A stretch of DNA of 64,000 bases from Mesobacillus persicus (GTDB taxonomy: Bacteria > Bacillota > Bacilli > Bacillales > Cytobacillaceae), in NCBI RefSeq assembly GCF_900109925.1, contig NZ_FOBW01000015.1, positions 55,195-119,194 of the forward strand, written 5' to 3'. The position numbers and the translations under genes were made by a program. The notes under the pieces are model-generated. The model saw nothing but the letters and a program-made list of their open reading frames with translations. It did no database searches and was not told the DNA's origin. Positions 1 to 7,145 of the stretch are shown here, in pieces (the first letter of the stretch is position 1; each line of letters begins with the position of its first letter).

Positions 1-1047
1 AGTCAGCTGATTAGGTAGACACCCCATATCGCCAGCTCCTTGGACATTATTTTGTCCACGTAGCGGCATAATTCCTGTCCCTTCTCGACCGATTTGTCCT
101 GTCAAAAGGGCAAGGTTGGCAATATCAAAGACATTGTTCACTCCACAATGATGTTCTGTAATTCCTAGTGTATAAGCAATCATCGATTTTTCAGCCTTTG
201 CATATTCTCGGGCTGTGTCGATAATATCCTCAACACTTAGTCCGGTAATTTCAGCAGAATATTCCGGTGTATATCGTTCCACTTGCTTCTTTAGTTTTTC
301 AAATTCTGTTGTGTGCTGGAGAATGAACTGATTATTGTATAGACCTTCTTTAATAATCACATGCATCATCGCATTCATTAAAGCAATATCTGAGCCTACT
401 TCAATCTGAAGATGGCGGTGAGCTGACTTCACGATATCAATTTTTCTCGGATCCACTACAATGACTTTAAGCCCCGATTTTGCAGCTTTTTTTATTTTAT
501 TTCCAATAATCGGATGAGCCTCTGTTGTGTTTGACCCCATTAAAAGTAAAACATTTGCTTCATCTATTTCATCCAGTGTGTTTGTAGGGAACCCACTACC
601 AAATACAGTCGCCAGACCGGCGACGCTCGAAGCGTGTCACGTTCGGTTACAACCATCTATATTATTGCTACCAATTGCTGTTCTCATGAATTTCTGAGTC
701 ACATAATTTGATTCATTGGTTGTCCTTGCACACGCAAACATTGAGATTGCTTCGGGACCGAATTCATTTTTTATCGATGATAACCCTTTTGCAATAAACT
801 CATAAGCTTCATCCCATGTCGCTTGAACAAGCTTTCCGGCCTTGCGAATAAGCGGTGTCTTCAGTCTACTTGGTGCGTGTACGTATTTATAAGCAAATCC
901 ACCTTTTACACATGTTTGCCCTTTATTAACAGGAGCTGTCTTATCCCCCCTGATTTTCACTATTTGATTATCTTCAATATCTAAAACCAAGCCACAGCCG
1001 GTTCCACAATAACCGCAAACGGTCTTCACCTGGGTCACTTCACCCAT
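1..1047 (-). CDS. fdhF: Formate dehydrogenase alpha subunit, selenocysteine-containing (3' part beyond window)
   Basis: Molybdopterin oxidoreductase that oxidises formate to CO2. The start at 1047 follows a strong AAGGGAGGAG site. Residues C11-x2-C14-x3-C18-x27-C46 form the N-terminal [4Fe-4S] site, followed by K48. Reading is interrupted at codon 137 by TGA (637-639) inside CNRT-TGA-HASSVAGL, exactly where E. coli FdhF has selenocysteine 140 (CARVU-HGPSVAGL) and B. subtilis YrhE has Cys. The frame is open again for 212 codons to the window edge and stays FdhF-like (DPRKI, GQNNVQGAGDMG), so UGA is read as Sec and the gene is not broken. There is no N-terminal ferredoxin extension like that of YrhE. 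Sec insertion would need SelA, SelB, SelD and tRNA-Sec, which are not in this window. The C-terminal part lies beyond position 1. Confidence 0.9.
608..639 (-). promoter_or_regulatory. SECIS-like hairpin downstream of the fdhF UGA codon
   Basis: On the minus strand, UGA (637-639) is followed after 12 nt by a perfect 6-bp stem, GUCGCC (619-624 read in reverse complement) with GGCGAC (608-613), closing the five-base loop GGUCU. The E. coli fdhF SECIS carries the same GGUCU in its apical loop, and the GGU CUG codons sit at the same codon distance from UGA. The stem is fully paired and lacks the bulged U of the E. coli element. In E. coli this hairpin binds SelB; its role here is inferred from position and loop sequence. 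Confidence 0.82.
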
Positions 1048-1206
1048 GTTTTCTCCTCCCTTATAACCAACTTCTGTAAACCTATATTTACATAATATTA
1101 TTTTAGGGCAAAACAAGTTCACGATGTTGTCATATATTAAAAAATATATGTCTGTTTTTTAACAATTAGCCTAAAAGTATGGATGAATCTGAAATGAAGT
1201 ATTCTT

Positions 1207-1242
1207 ACAAAAAAAGACAGGAACCCGAGGGGGACCTGTCTT
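1207..1242 (-). terminator. Rho-independent terminator of the histidine kinase gene
   Basis: AGACAGG (1215-1221) pairs with CCTGTCT (1235-1241). On the minus strand the hairpin is followed by a run of T. It overlaps the kinase stop codon. Confidence 0.8.
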
Positions 1243-3415
1243 AAGCCGTTTTCGCTGGCAATAATATTTTAAAGGTTGTGCCTTTATTTTGTTCACTTTC
1301 AATATAAACTTTCCCGTTATGGCTCTCAATGATCTTGAACGAAACCATAAGACCGAGACCGTTTCCGTTTTTCTTTGTGGTGTAGAATGGTTCTCCAATC
1401 TTTTTAAGTGTTTCAGGAGGAATACCAACTCCAGTATCTTGAATCGAAATCTCAATATTGCTATTGATGACTTCAGCTTTGACATTTAAATCACCGCCGG
1501 ATGGCATTGCCTCAATCCCATTTTTAATGAAATTCAAAAACACTTGTTTAAGGCGGTTTTCATCGCATTCAATTTGAACAATATCTGCATTCAAATCCAA
1601 ATGAAGTTTTACATTGCGCTTTCTCGCCTCAAATTCCAGCAAAGAAATAATATTTTTAAGGATCGGAATTATATTCTTTTCTTCTAATTCAACAACTTTT
1701 GGCTTTGCAAGTAACATAAACTCTTCGACGATATTATTAACCCTGTCAATCTCATCAAGAATAATATCAATAAACTCCCGGCGCTCAGGATCTTCTTCAT
1801 CTAGTTGTAGAAACTCCGCATATCCTTTCATTGAAGTCAATGGATTGCGTATCTCATGTGCGACCCCAGCAGCCAATTGTCCCACAGCTGCAAGCTTATC
1901 TTGACGATGAATTAGCTCTTCAGACTTTTTCCGTTCAGTGATATCATTCCTAATTGCTAAGTATTGATAAGGTTTTCCTGATTCATTTAAAAACGGGACA
2001 ATTGTCGTATCTACCCAATAGAAGGATCCATCTTTCGCCTTATTTCGAATTTCGCCTTTCCATACCTGTCCATTTCCAATCGTTCTCCATAAGTTTTTGA
2101 AAAACTCCTTAGAATGAAAACCAGAGTTTAAGACGCGATGGTCTTGGCCAATTAACTCCTCACGTGAGTATTGTGAGATTTCCACAAATTTATCATTTAC
2201 ACTTCTAATGATTCCTTTTTCATCCGTAAAGGCGACTATGGCCGACTGATCAATTGCAAATTTATAATCACTAACTTCCTTCAGTGTATCCTTTAAATTT
2301 GCTTCAGCCATTTTACGACTAGTAATATCCGAACGTATGGAAACATACTGATATGGCCTTCCCTTTCGATTGAGGAACGGAACAATCGTCGTATCTACCC
2401 AATAATAGGATCCATCTTTTGCTTTGTTTCGAATCTCACCTTTCCACTTTTTCCCTTTACCAATGGTAGCCCACATTTCTTTAAAAAATTCTTTAGAGTG
2501 GTACCCGGAATTTAGAATTGAATGGTTCTCGCCAATTAGTTCGGCTTCGGTGTATTTTGAAATCTCAACAAATTTATCGTTTACATAAGTAATGTTCCCT
2601 TTTGGGTCCGTAATCGCAACAATGGTTGAAACATTTAAAGCATCTGTAATATCCTTCAAATCCGTGTCACTCACGGCCAATCTTTTGCTCATCAATGCAC
2701 TCGAAGTAATCAACCCACCTAGGATGATCACAGATACAAACAAGATAATATAGCCGATAAGCGATTCAGGGATCGTGATTCTATGGACCATTTCATCGTT
2801 AATCGAGTAAAGAGTCGTTGCTCGAGTGAGCAATAAATGCCCTTCAACAATAGCGCCCGTGGTTACAAGAGCCGTAAGTGGTTTTAGCCAGACATGACTT
2901 GACTGCGAAAAACTCTTTGCATAGAAAAGAATCCAAAATGAAAACAGAAAAGAACTAAAGACAAGTACTAATCCAACAATTAAGATGAACGGTTGATAAC
3001 GAAAGCCTACATTCATCGAAAACATTCCAATAATATGGACGGCCACGATGGCTATGGTCATAAACAAACTACTCAAAAGTAAACTTCGAGTTCTTATTTC
3101 ATCAACTGACAAGGATAAAAAAGCCATGGCAGTAAAGATAATCCCTAAAAGGATAGCAAGAATATTGATGGGTACTTGATAAGATGCATCACCAGTAACA
3201 TTCATAGATAAAATACCGAAAAAATTTAAAACCCATATTCCAATACCAAGTGAAAAAGATGCACCTAAAAATAATAACCGTTTATTTTTAACAGAGGTCT
3301 TAATCAAAGTAAAAAGATCTAAGGCTGTATATGAAGCCATCATTGTTAGAAGTATAGCTACAACTAATAGGACAGGGTTAAATGATAATTCTAGTGTTCC
3401 CATTTTCAGCATCAT
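1241..3415 (-). CDS. Membrane sensor histidine kinase (MHYT-like, PAS-PAS, HisKA, HATPase)
   Basis: Two-component sensor kinase of 724 residues. The first ~245 residues hold about seven membrane segments with MHYT-like motifs (MASYTALDL, VHIIGMFSM), a class proposed to sense gases or redox through a metal. Two PAS/PAC units follow (about 258-360 and 380-480). They are nearly the same in protein and DNA (both have WKGEIRNKAKDGS and YYWVDTTIVPF or FYWVDTTIVPF), so they arose by internal duplication. The H-box is VAHEIRNPLTS, the N-box FLNFIKNGIEAM, and the G-boxes DTGVGIP and GNGLGLM. This arrangement resembles the B. subtilis sporulation kinases (KinA-E group), but no response regulator is adjacent and the target is unknown. 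Three ATGs lie within the first five codons, so the exact start is uncertain. Confidence 0.85.
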   Translation of the reverse strand: MMLKMGTLELSFNPVLLVVAILLTMMASYTALDLFTLIKTSVKNKRLLFLGASFSLGIGIWVLNFFGILSMNVTGDASYQVPINILAILLGIIFTAMAFLSLSVDEIRTRSLLLSSLFMTIAIVAVHIIGMFSMNVGFRYQPFILIVGLVLVFSSFLFSFWILFYAKSFSQSSHVWLKPLTALVTTGAIVEGHLLLTRATTLYSINDEMVHRITIPESLIGYIILFVSVIILGGLITSSALMSKRLAVSDTDLKDITDALNVSTIVAITDPKGNITYVNDKFVEISKYTEAELIGENHSILNSGYHSKEFFKEMWATIGKGKKWKGEIRNKAKDGSYYWVDTTIVPFLNRKGRPYQYVSIRSDITSRKMAEANLKDTLKEVSDYKFAIDQSAIVAFTDEKGIIRSVNDKFVEISQYSREELIGQDHRVLNSGFHSKEFFKNLWRTIGNGQVWKGEIRNKAKDGSFYWVDTTIVPFLNESGKPYQYLAIRNDITERKKSEELIHRQDKLAAVGQLAAGVAHEIRNPLTSMKGYAEFLQLDEEDPERREFIDIILDEIDRVNNIVEEFMLLAKPKVVELEEKNIIPILKNIISLLEFEARKRNVKLHLDLNADIVQIECDENRLKQVFLNFIKNGIEAMPSGGDLNVKAEVINSNIEISIQDTGVGIPPETLKKIGEPFYTTKKNGNGLGLMVSFKIIESHNGKVYIESEQNKGTTFKILLPAKTA

Positions 3416-3681
3416 TCCCCATTTAATTTGTATTTAGTTTGATTGTATGACAAACCAGGAAGGATGGAAAGTGAAATATATCAATTTTGTAAGAAAATCG
3501 CCACTTTAACACCTTGACAAAAAGAAGACATTCCCCTTTACCCTTCCACAGAAGCCCTTTAATTATATATTTTAGAATTTTTCAAAAAAGCCTACACAAA
3601 TTTGTTTATTTTGTTTATACTGTACTATAACAGCATAACAGATAATAAATTGTATTATAAAAGATAAGGAGTGGTACAAAA
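3416..3681. other. Intergenic region between the kinase and yhfH
   Basis: A 266-bp AT-rich gap that must carry promoters for both divergent genes. I could not place a convincing pair of -35 and -10 boxes. No further ORF is evident. Confidence 0.5.
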
Positions 3682-3813
3682 ATGATGAACCCAGTTGAAT
3701 TTTTTAGATCCTTACCAAAGAAGGTTTGTCCAGAATGCGGTCAACACGTTGAGGAACAGGCTGAATCTTATTTAATGGAATGCGAAAGATGCCTTGCAAA
3801 AAAGATAGAATAG
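3682..3813 (+). CDS. YhfH family small zinc-ribbon-like protein
   Basis: A 43-residue protein starting MMNPVEFFRSLPKK after an AAGGAG site. It has two Cys pairs, VCPECG and CERCL, spaced as a mini zinc ribbon with an acidic middle (EEQAE). This matches the pattern of the Bacillus YhfH family as I know it; the function of the family is unknown. A hairpin at 3817-3846 follows the stop codon. Confidence 0.7.
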   Translation: MMNPVEFFRSLPKKVCPECGQHVEEQAESYLMECERCLAKKIE

Positions 3814-3816
3814 CAA

Positions 3817-3846
3817 AAACCCGATAGCATAGTGGCTATAGGGTTT
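3817..3846 (+). terminator. Hairpin after yhfH
   Basis: AAACCC...GGGTTT with inner ATAGC/GCTAT pairing. The T-run is weak (TTATTAAT). Confidence 0.5.
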
Positions 3847-3853
3847 ATTAATC

Positions 3854-3891
3854 AAAGAAAGAAGCTCCGATAAATCGGAGCTTCTTTCTTT
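3854..3891. terminator. Bidirectional terminator with 18-bp arms
   Basis: Arms 3854-3871 and 3874-3891 are perfectly complementary around a 2-nt loop, with A-rich left and T-rich right ends, so it can act on both strands. It ends exactly where the 25-bp inverted repeat of the next segment begins (3890). Confidence 0.75.
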
Positions 3892-4663
3892 AACACCTTA
3901 GGAGACCCAACCATGGCACCAGCTAAACTTCCTAAGCGCCTTGGGATGATACCCTTCCGGATAATCACCTGGGCGGTTCAGCCGATGTATGCTGTTCCGC
4001 AGAAGAATGTCCATTCTTTTTCGATTCATTCCTGATCAAAAAGTATGAATTCTTCTTTTTTTACATGCGGTATAATCACCGCGAGACTCATTTTCCTTAC
4101 CTGATTGTAGCCAATCGGTTTAGAGGGTGTTGGATTCAAATAGCTTTGGAGTCCGAATTAAATCGTTTCCGATTTTCGAAGGCACCTACTCAAAAGGTTC
4201 ACCATACTTCATTCTAGTATTAAAAGGCTTCCTTCATGCTTCTACAACCCTTTCCTTCTAGCTAAACTTACTTTTTAGTTAGAAGTATTACTGCTTTTTA
4301 ATCCCAAATACTATTTCTAAATTTCCCTTATGATGAAACCCCTTTTAAAAAGTTCATCACGATTTCCATTTAGTAACAGGATTCTTTTGGTTAAGAGCTA
4401 GCATTCTGACTATGGTACCTTGATAGGCAGGACTTTCACTCTTTTCCTTTTGGATTTTAGAGCATTGAAACGGTGCTTTAGTCACTGGAATTTTCTAATA
4501 CTTGAAGAAAAGTACTTGCCTTAGATTAAAATCTTTAGCTAGGTGAACTTCCATAGCTTTTGATCACCACACTTGCAATCGCTTACAATACAGCAATAGA
4601 ACAATGTTTCTTCGTTCACCATTACGGAACGAACAATGATGGTTGAGCCTCCTAAAGTGTTAA
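3890..4663 (-). ncRNA. Candidate large structured RNA or inverted-repeat-bounded element, unidentified
   Basis: A 774-bp segment with no plausible ORF, bounded by 25-bp inverted repeats (3890-3914 and 4639-4663). 22 of 25 positions are Watson-Crick; the other three are transitions that become G-U pairs on the minus strand. Inside are many local hairpins: 3973-4000 (GCGG-AA-CAGC...GCUG-AA-CCGC), 4067-4082, 4103-4116, a 6-bp stem closed by a GAAA tetraloop on the minus strand near 4163-4178, 4204-4220, 4255-4285 (12-bp arms), 4331-4359, 4499-4514 and 4611-4633. A TATAAT box on the minus strand (4690-4695) lies just upstream and a strong terminator (3854-3891) just downstream, which favours minus-strand transcription. 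Three internal hairpins (4255-4285, one near 4132-4153, one near 4462-4478) pair better on the plus strand, so the strand is not settled. It may instead be a decayed mobile element with terminal inverted repeats. I do not recognise it as a known RNA family. Confidence 0.45.
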
Positions 4664-4689
4664 GTTATTTTGTTTTTCTTTACACTTTT

Positions 4690-4695
4690 ATTATA
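4690..4695 (-). promoter_or_regulatory. Possible promoter -10 box for the structured segment
   Basis: Perfect TATAAT on the minus strand about 27 bp before the inverted repeat. The -35 at 17 bp (CATTTA) is poor. Confidence 0.3.
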
Positions 4696-4838
4696 ACCCT
4701 TTTTATCCGTTATAAATGCCAGAATTGTTACAAAATAGTGAAATCTACCATCTTCATTTTGGGAAAACTTGAAAGGATATGGTTTCGAATATGCACCACT
4801 ACAACGGTAAAGATTAACCATAGAAGGAGTTGTTTAAT

Positions 4839-5024
4839 ATGAAGAATAACGAAAAGCGAAAAGATCCTAAAGAGAAGGAAATGGCTCCTCCTAGTTCTTA
4901 TGGGGGTATGTCCCCAAACGCCAGTAAAATTCCTGGGGATTCCATCGATGAGCACCGTGAGATTGAAACAGCAAACATCATGCTCACAGGTGATGAAATT
5001 AGGCAACAAAATGAAAATCTCTAA
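4839..5024 (+). CDS. Hypothetical small hydrophilic protein
   Basis: 61 residues, very polar, starting MKNNEKRKDPKEKEMAPP. The ATG is chosen because AGAAGGAG lies 9 nt upstream; an in-frame TTG at 4830 is too close to that site. No membrane segment or Cys is present. It is 28 bp upstream of the SplA-like gene and probably co-transcribed with it. I do not recognise a family. Confidence 0.6.
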   Translation: MKNNEKRKDPKEKEMAPPSSYGGMSPNASKIPGDSIDEHREIETANIMLTGDEIRQQNENL

Positions 5025-5052
5025 TACCAAATAAAAGATAAGGAGGGAAACA

Positions 5053-5295
5053 ATGGATACACTTGAACCAAATCAAATCAAATCAGGGGACGAGGTTTAT
5101 GTCATTTACCGAAATCCCCATGTCCCAACAGTCGCGAACATTAAAGCAGCAGAAATTGTTCCACATCCAAGAGATGAAAACTCCCTAGCGTTATTCCTAA
5201 ATGAAACGTTTCATGTCATCGAAGACGACGATGCACTATTTGCGAGCGAAGAGGCAGCGAAAAAGGCTTACGAAGACGTGTACGGATTAGAATAA
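5053..5295 (+). CDS. SplA-like transcriptional regulator domain protein
   Basis: 80 residues with the motif GDEVYVIYRNPH followed by VANIKAAEIV, characteristic as I recall of B. subtilis SplA, the negative regulator of the spore photoproduct lyase operon. AGGAGG precedes the ATG. The usual partner splB is not next to it; the following gene is a thioesterase, so the regulatory target here is unknown. An acidic C-terminal half (IEDDDALFASEEAAKKAYEDVYG) fits the family. Confidence 0.65.
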   Translation: MDTLEPNQIKSGDEVYVIYRNPHVPTVANIKAAEIVPHPRDENSLALFLNETFHVIEDDDALFASEEAAKKAYEDVYGLE

Positions 5296-5314
5296 TTTAA
5301 TATAAATAATTTTT

Positions 5315-5362
5315 CCTCCTTTTGAATATGTTAAAATATTCTAATAAAGGAGGGATTTTTTT
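5315..5362 (+). promoter_or_regulatory. Hairpin that sequesters the thioesterase ribosome binding site (terminator-like)
   Basis: CCTCCTTT (5315-5322) pairs with AAAGGAGG (5346-5353), which is the Shine-Dalgarno sequence of the next gene. An inner stem, GAATAT (5324-5329) with ATATTC (5336-5341), caps it. Seven T follow and run into the TTG start at 5361, so the same hairpin could end transcription of the SplA-like gene or block translation of the thioesterase. Confidence 0.55.
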
Positions 5363-5840
5363 GGACAAGATTTTACATGCGATTCAAGACGATTATGCCG
5401 ATGATTACTCTTGGTGCTTTGGTTGTGGCCGTTTAAATGAAAGCGGTTACCAGTTTAGAACTGGATGGGATGGTAAAAGGACGTTAACCATTTTTGAACC
5501 TAATCGTGTACATATGGCAATCCCTGGTTTTGTATACGGCGGTGTTGTTGCCTCGCTAATTGATTGCCATGGAACAGGCTCCGCCTCTATTTACTTGCAT
5601 CGAAAAAACGGTCATGAAATCGGTGATGGAATCGAGCCGCCAAGGTTTGTAACAGCGTCACTTCATGTAGATTTTAGAAAGCCCACTCCGCAGGAAGTAG
5701 TATTAAAAGCTTATGGAGAAGGGGTAGAAATCCATCCTAAAAAGTGGAAAATAGAAACTGAAGTGTACGCAAACGAAACGCTTGTGGCTACAGGAGAAGT
5801 CATCGCAGTTGTTGCCCCTAGTACTTTTCTAAACAAGTAA
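5361..5840 (+). CDS. PaaI-family hotdog thioesterase
   Basis: About 159 residues. Start TTG at 5361 is preferred because AAAGGAGGG lies 6 nt upstream; an upstream ATG at 5322 has no ribosome binding site. The single hotdog fold is visible as WCFGCGRLN, then PGFVYGGVVASLIDCHG (the helix with the active-site acid), then a strand-rich C-terminal half (VTASLHVDFRKPTP). Family members hydrolyse acyl-CoA thioesters; the substrate cannot be told from sequence. Confidence 0.8.
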   Translation: MDKILHAIQDDYADDYSWCFGCGRLNESGYQFRTGWDGKRTLTIFEPNRVHMAIPGFVYGGVVASLIDCHGTGSASIYLHRKNGHEIGDGIEPPRFVTASLHVDFRKPTPQEVVLKAYGEGVEIHPKKWKIETEVYANETLVATGEVIAVVAPSTFLNK

Positions 5841-5951
5841 GGCGCCGATGTTAGAATAGTTATCAAGTATGTATAGATGTTTATATTTCCCATTTCCACC
5901 TCCTCTCAGACTGCAATCCATCATACAAACCAATACTTAAACAGAACAAAA

Positions 5952-5979
5952 GGGCTGTCACCATTGCGAAGTGACAGCT
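5952..5979. terminator. Convergent-gene terminator hairpin
   Basis: GCTGTCAC (5954-5961) pairs with GTGACAGC (5971-5978), between the convergent thioesterase and the small minus-strand gene. T-runs are short on both sides. Confidence 0.6.
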
Positions 5980-5990
5980 CCTCTTTCCTT

Positions 5991-6149
5991 CTATAGGTCG
6001 GATCTCATGCCAGGTTCTTCTTTACCACCCGTCTGGTTTCCAGTGGTCGCAGTGTATCCTACCCGATAAACAAAATCTTTCTTTTGTTTAAGGGCATTCG
6101 GCATCTTATACTGTGACTCATTGCTTTGAAATTCACCTTGTTTTGACAT
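5991..6149 (-). CDS. Hypothetical 52-residue protein
   Basis: Start chosen at 6149 (MSKQGEFQSNESQYKMPNAL) because AAGGGG lies 6 nt upstream; a longer reading would run into the upstream gene. Polar, with GNQTGGKEEPGMRSDL at the end, no Cys or membrane segment. It begins 13 bp after the DUF3231 gene stops, so the two are probably one operon. The composition recalls minor spore proteins, but no family is recognised. Confidence 0.55.
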   Translation of the reverse strand: MSKQGEFQSNESQYKMPNALKQKKDFVYRVGYTATTGNQTGGKEEPGMRSDL

Positions 6150-6162
6150 GGAATTCCCCTTC

Positions 6163-6675
6163 CTAACAATCGGTTTTATCAATATGAAGTGGCGGAGGGA
6201 TGAGCCATCCTTTATCCTTCAGAAGCCTTAATGCCTTACCCGCTAACTGAGCTTTTTTCGCATGGAAATTCGCATACATCATCGCAATGTCTTCTCTAAT
6301 GCATTGCCCCATAACGGTACTACAGCTGACAAGCCCAGCAGCCAAGTCCCCACTCACCTTAATGGCAATTTCCTGATCTAAAAACCTTGCACCAGCCGGA
6401 ATATTTTCCAAACACGCTTCCGGACGTTCTGGGGGTGTTGGTGGTTGCCCTACACCATGATCTTTCAAAAGGGTTTCTATTTCTTCAATTTCTGGCTTAC
6501 AAGTATCTTCGAGGACATCTTGAATCAATTTTTTTAAATCCTCATCCCCTGTATGGTTAATCAGTGTTTCGTACGATGCCACACAAGCCTTTGCTGCACT
6601 TAAATGCACCCATGTTGCATAGACCTCACCATAATGCATTGGCTCTTCTTTTGGATTTCCACTTAAAATGCCCAT
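6163..6675 (-). CDS. DUF3231 family protein
   Basis: About 170 residues from the ATG at 6675 (MGILSGNPKEEPMHYGEVYATW), preceded by AAGGGGG. The helical, His- and Glu-rich arrangement (HYGEVYATWVHLSAAKACV, then EDIAMMYANFHAKKAQLAGKAL, then KGWLIPPP) is that of DUF3231 proteins, which are ferritin-like helical bundles common in Bacillus. This copy has one DUF3231 unit rather than the double-unit form. Function unknown. Confidence 0.7.
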   Translation of the reverse strand: MGILSGNPKEEPMHYGEVYATWVHLSAAKACVASYETLINHTGDEDLKKLIQDVLEDTCKPEIEEIETLLKDHGVGQPPTPPERPEACLENIPAGARFLDQEIAIKVSGDLAAGLVSCSTVMGQCIREDIAMMYANFHAKKAQLAGKALRLLKDKGWLIPPPLHIDKTDC

Positions 6676-6785
6676 TAACATCCCCCTTAGTTTGAACATC
6701 AATACGCCCCTTCTCTGACGGTGGCAATAATATTATGCTATCGCTGGGAAGCTTTCATGTAAGGGAATGAGTGACAAATTTCTAA

Positions 6786-6822
6786 ACAAGAAAAAACACC
6801 TTCAAATATGAAGGTGTAAAAG
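6786..6822 (-). terminator. Terminator of the yozQ-like gene
   Basis: ACACCTTCA/TGAAGGTGT hairpin followed on the minus strand by TTTTTT. Confidence 0.85.
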
Positions 6823-6824
6823 AA

Positions 6825-7037
6825 TCATTCGTACCCTTTTCGGGGAATTTCTATTTCTTTCCCATCATCCGTATTATCAATCGTTGCCAAGATTTCTCCT
6901 TCAGAATAAACATCACTTACTTGTTCATGTGTCATCGCAAGCCCTGATGAAAGTTCATCTTGACGATCATAATCCTTTGTATGGTACTGGCGCCCCGCCA
7001 GTTTTAAGGATTCTTTGTTTTCTTTGTTATTAGCCAT
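6825..7037 (-). CDS. YozQ-like DUF4025 protein
   Basis: 70 residues. The end MTHEQVSDVYSEGEILATIDN...KEIEIPRKGYE resembles DUF4025/YozQ of B. subtilis, a small protein of unknown role. AGGAGG lies before the ATG. A monocistronic unit with its own terminator. Confidence 0.6.
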   Translation of the reverse strand: MANNKENKESLKLAGRQYHTKDYDRQDELSSGLAMTHEQVSDVYSEGEILATIDNTDDGKEIEIPRKGYE

Positions 7038-7145
7038 TCATCTGTTCCTCCTTTCTGCACCTACTGTTACTTTCTTCTTTTGCAGAAAAACCATACAGGG
7101 AAAATTATGATAACAGATGGTTTATTTTACTAAGGGCTGTACTCG

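Noticed and set aside
637..639. Stop codon in fdhF read as a pseudogene or as two separate genes
   Set aside because: The stop is UGA at the exact Sec position, followed by a SECIS-like hairpin and a long conserved continuation.
3895..4000. Possible c-di-AMP (ydaO) or other known riboswitch
   Set aside because: Short stretches (GGAGACCCAA, CAGCTAA...TAAGCG) resemble ydaO pieces but are in the wrong order, and no plausible downstream gene is attached.
4636..4842. Overlapping ORFs in both directions around 4.7-5.0 kb
   Set aside because: They overlap the inverted repeat or the small gene at 4839, and have unlikely composition.
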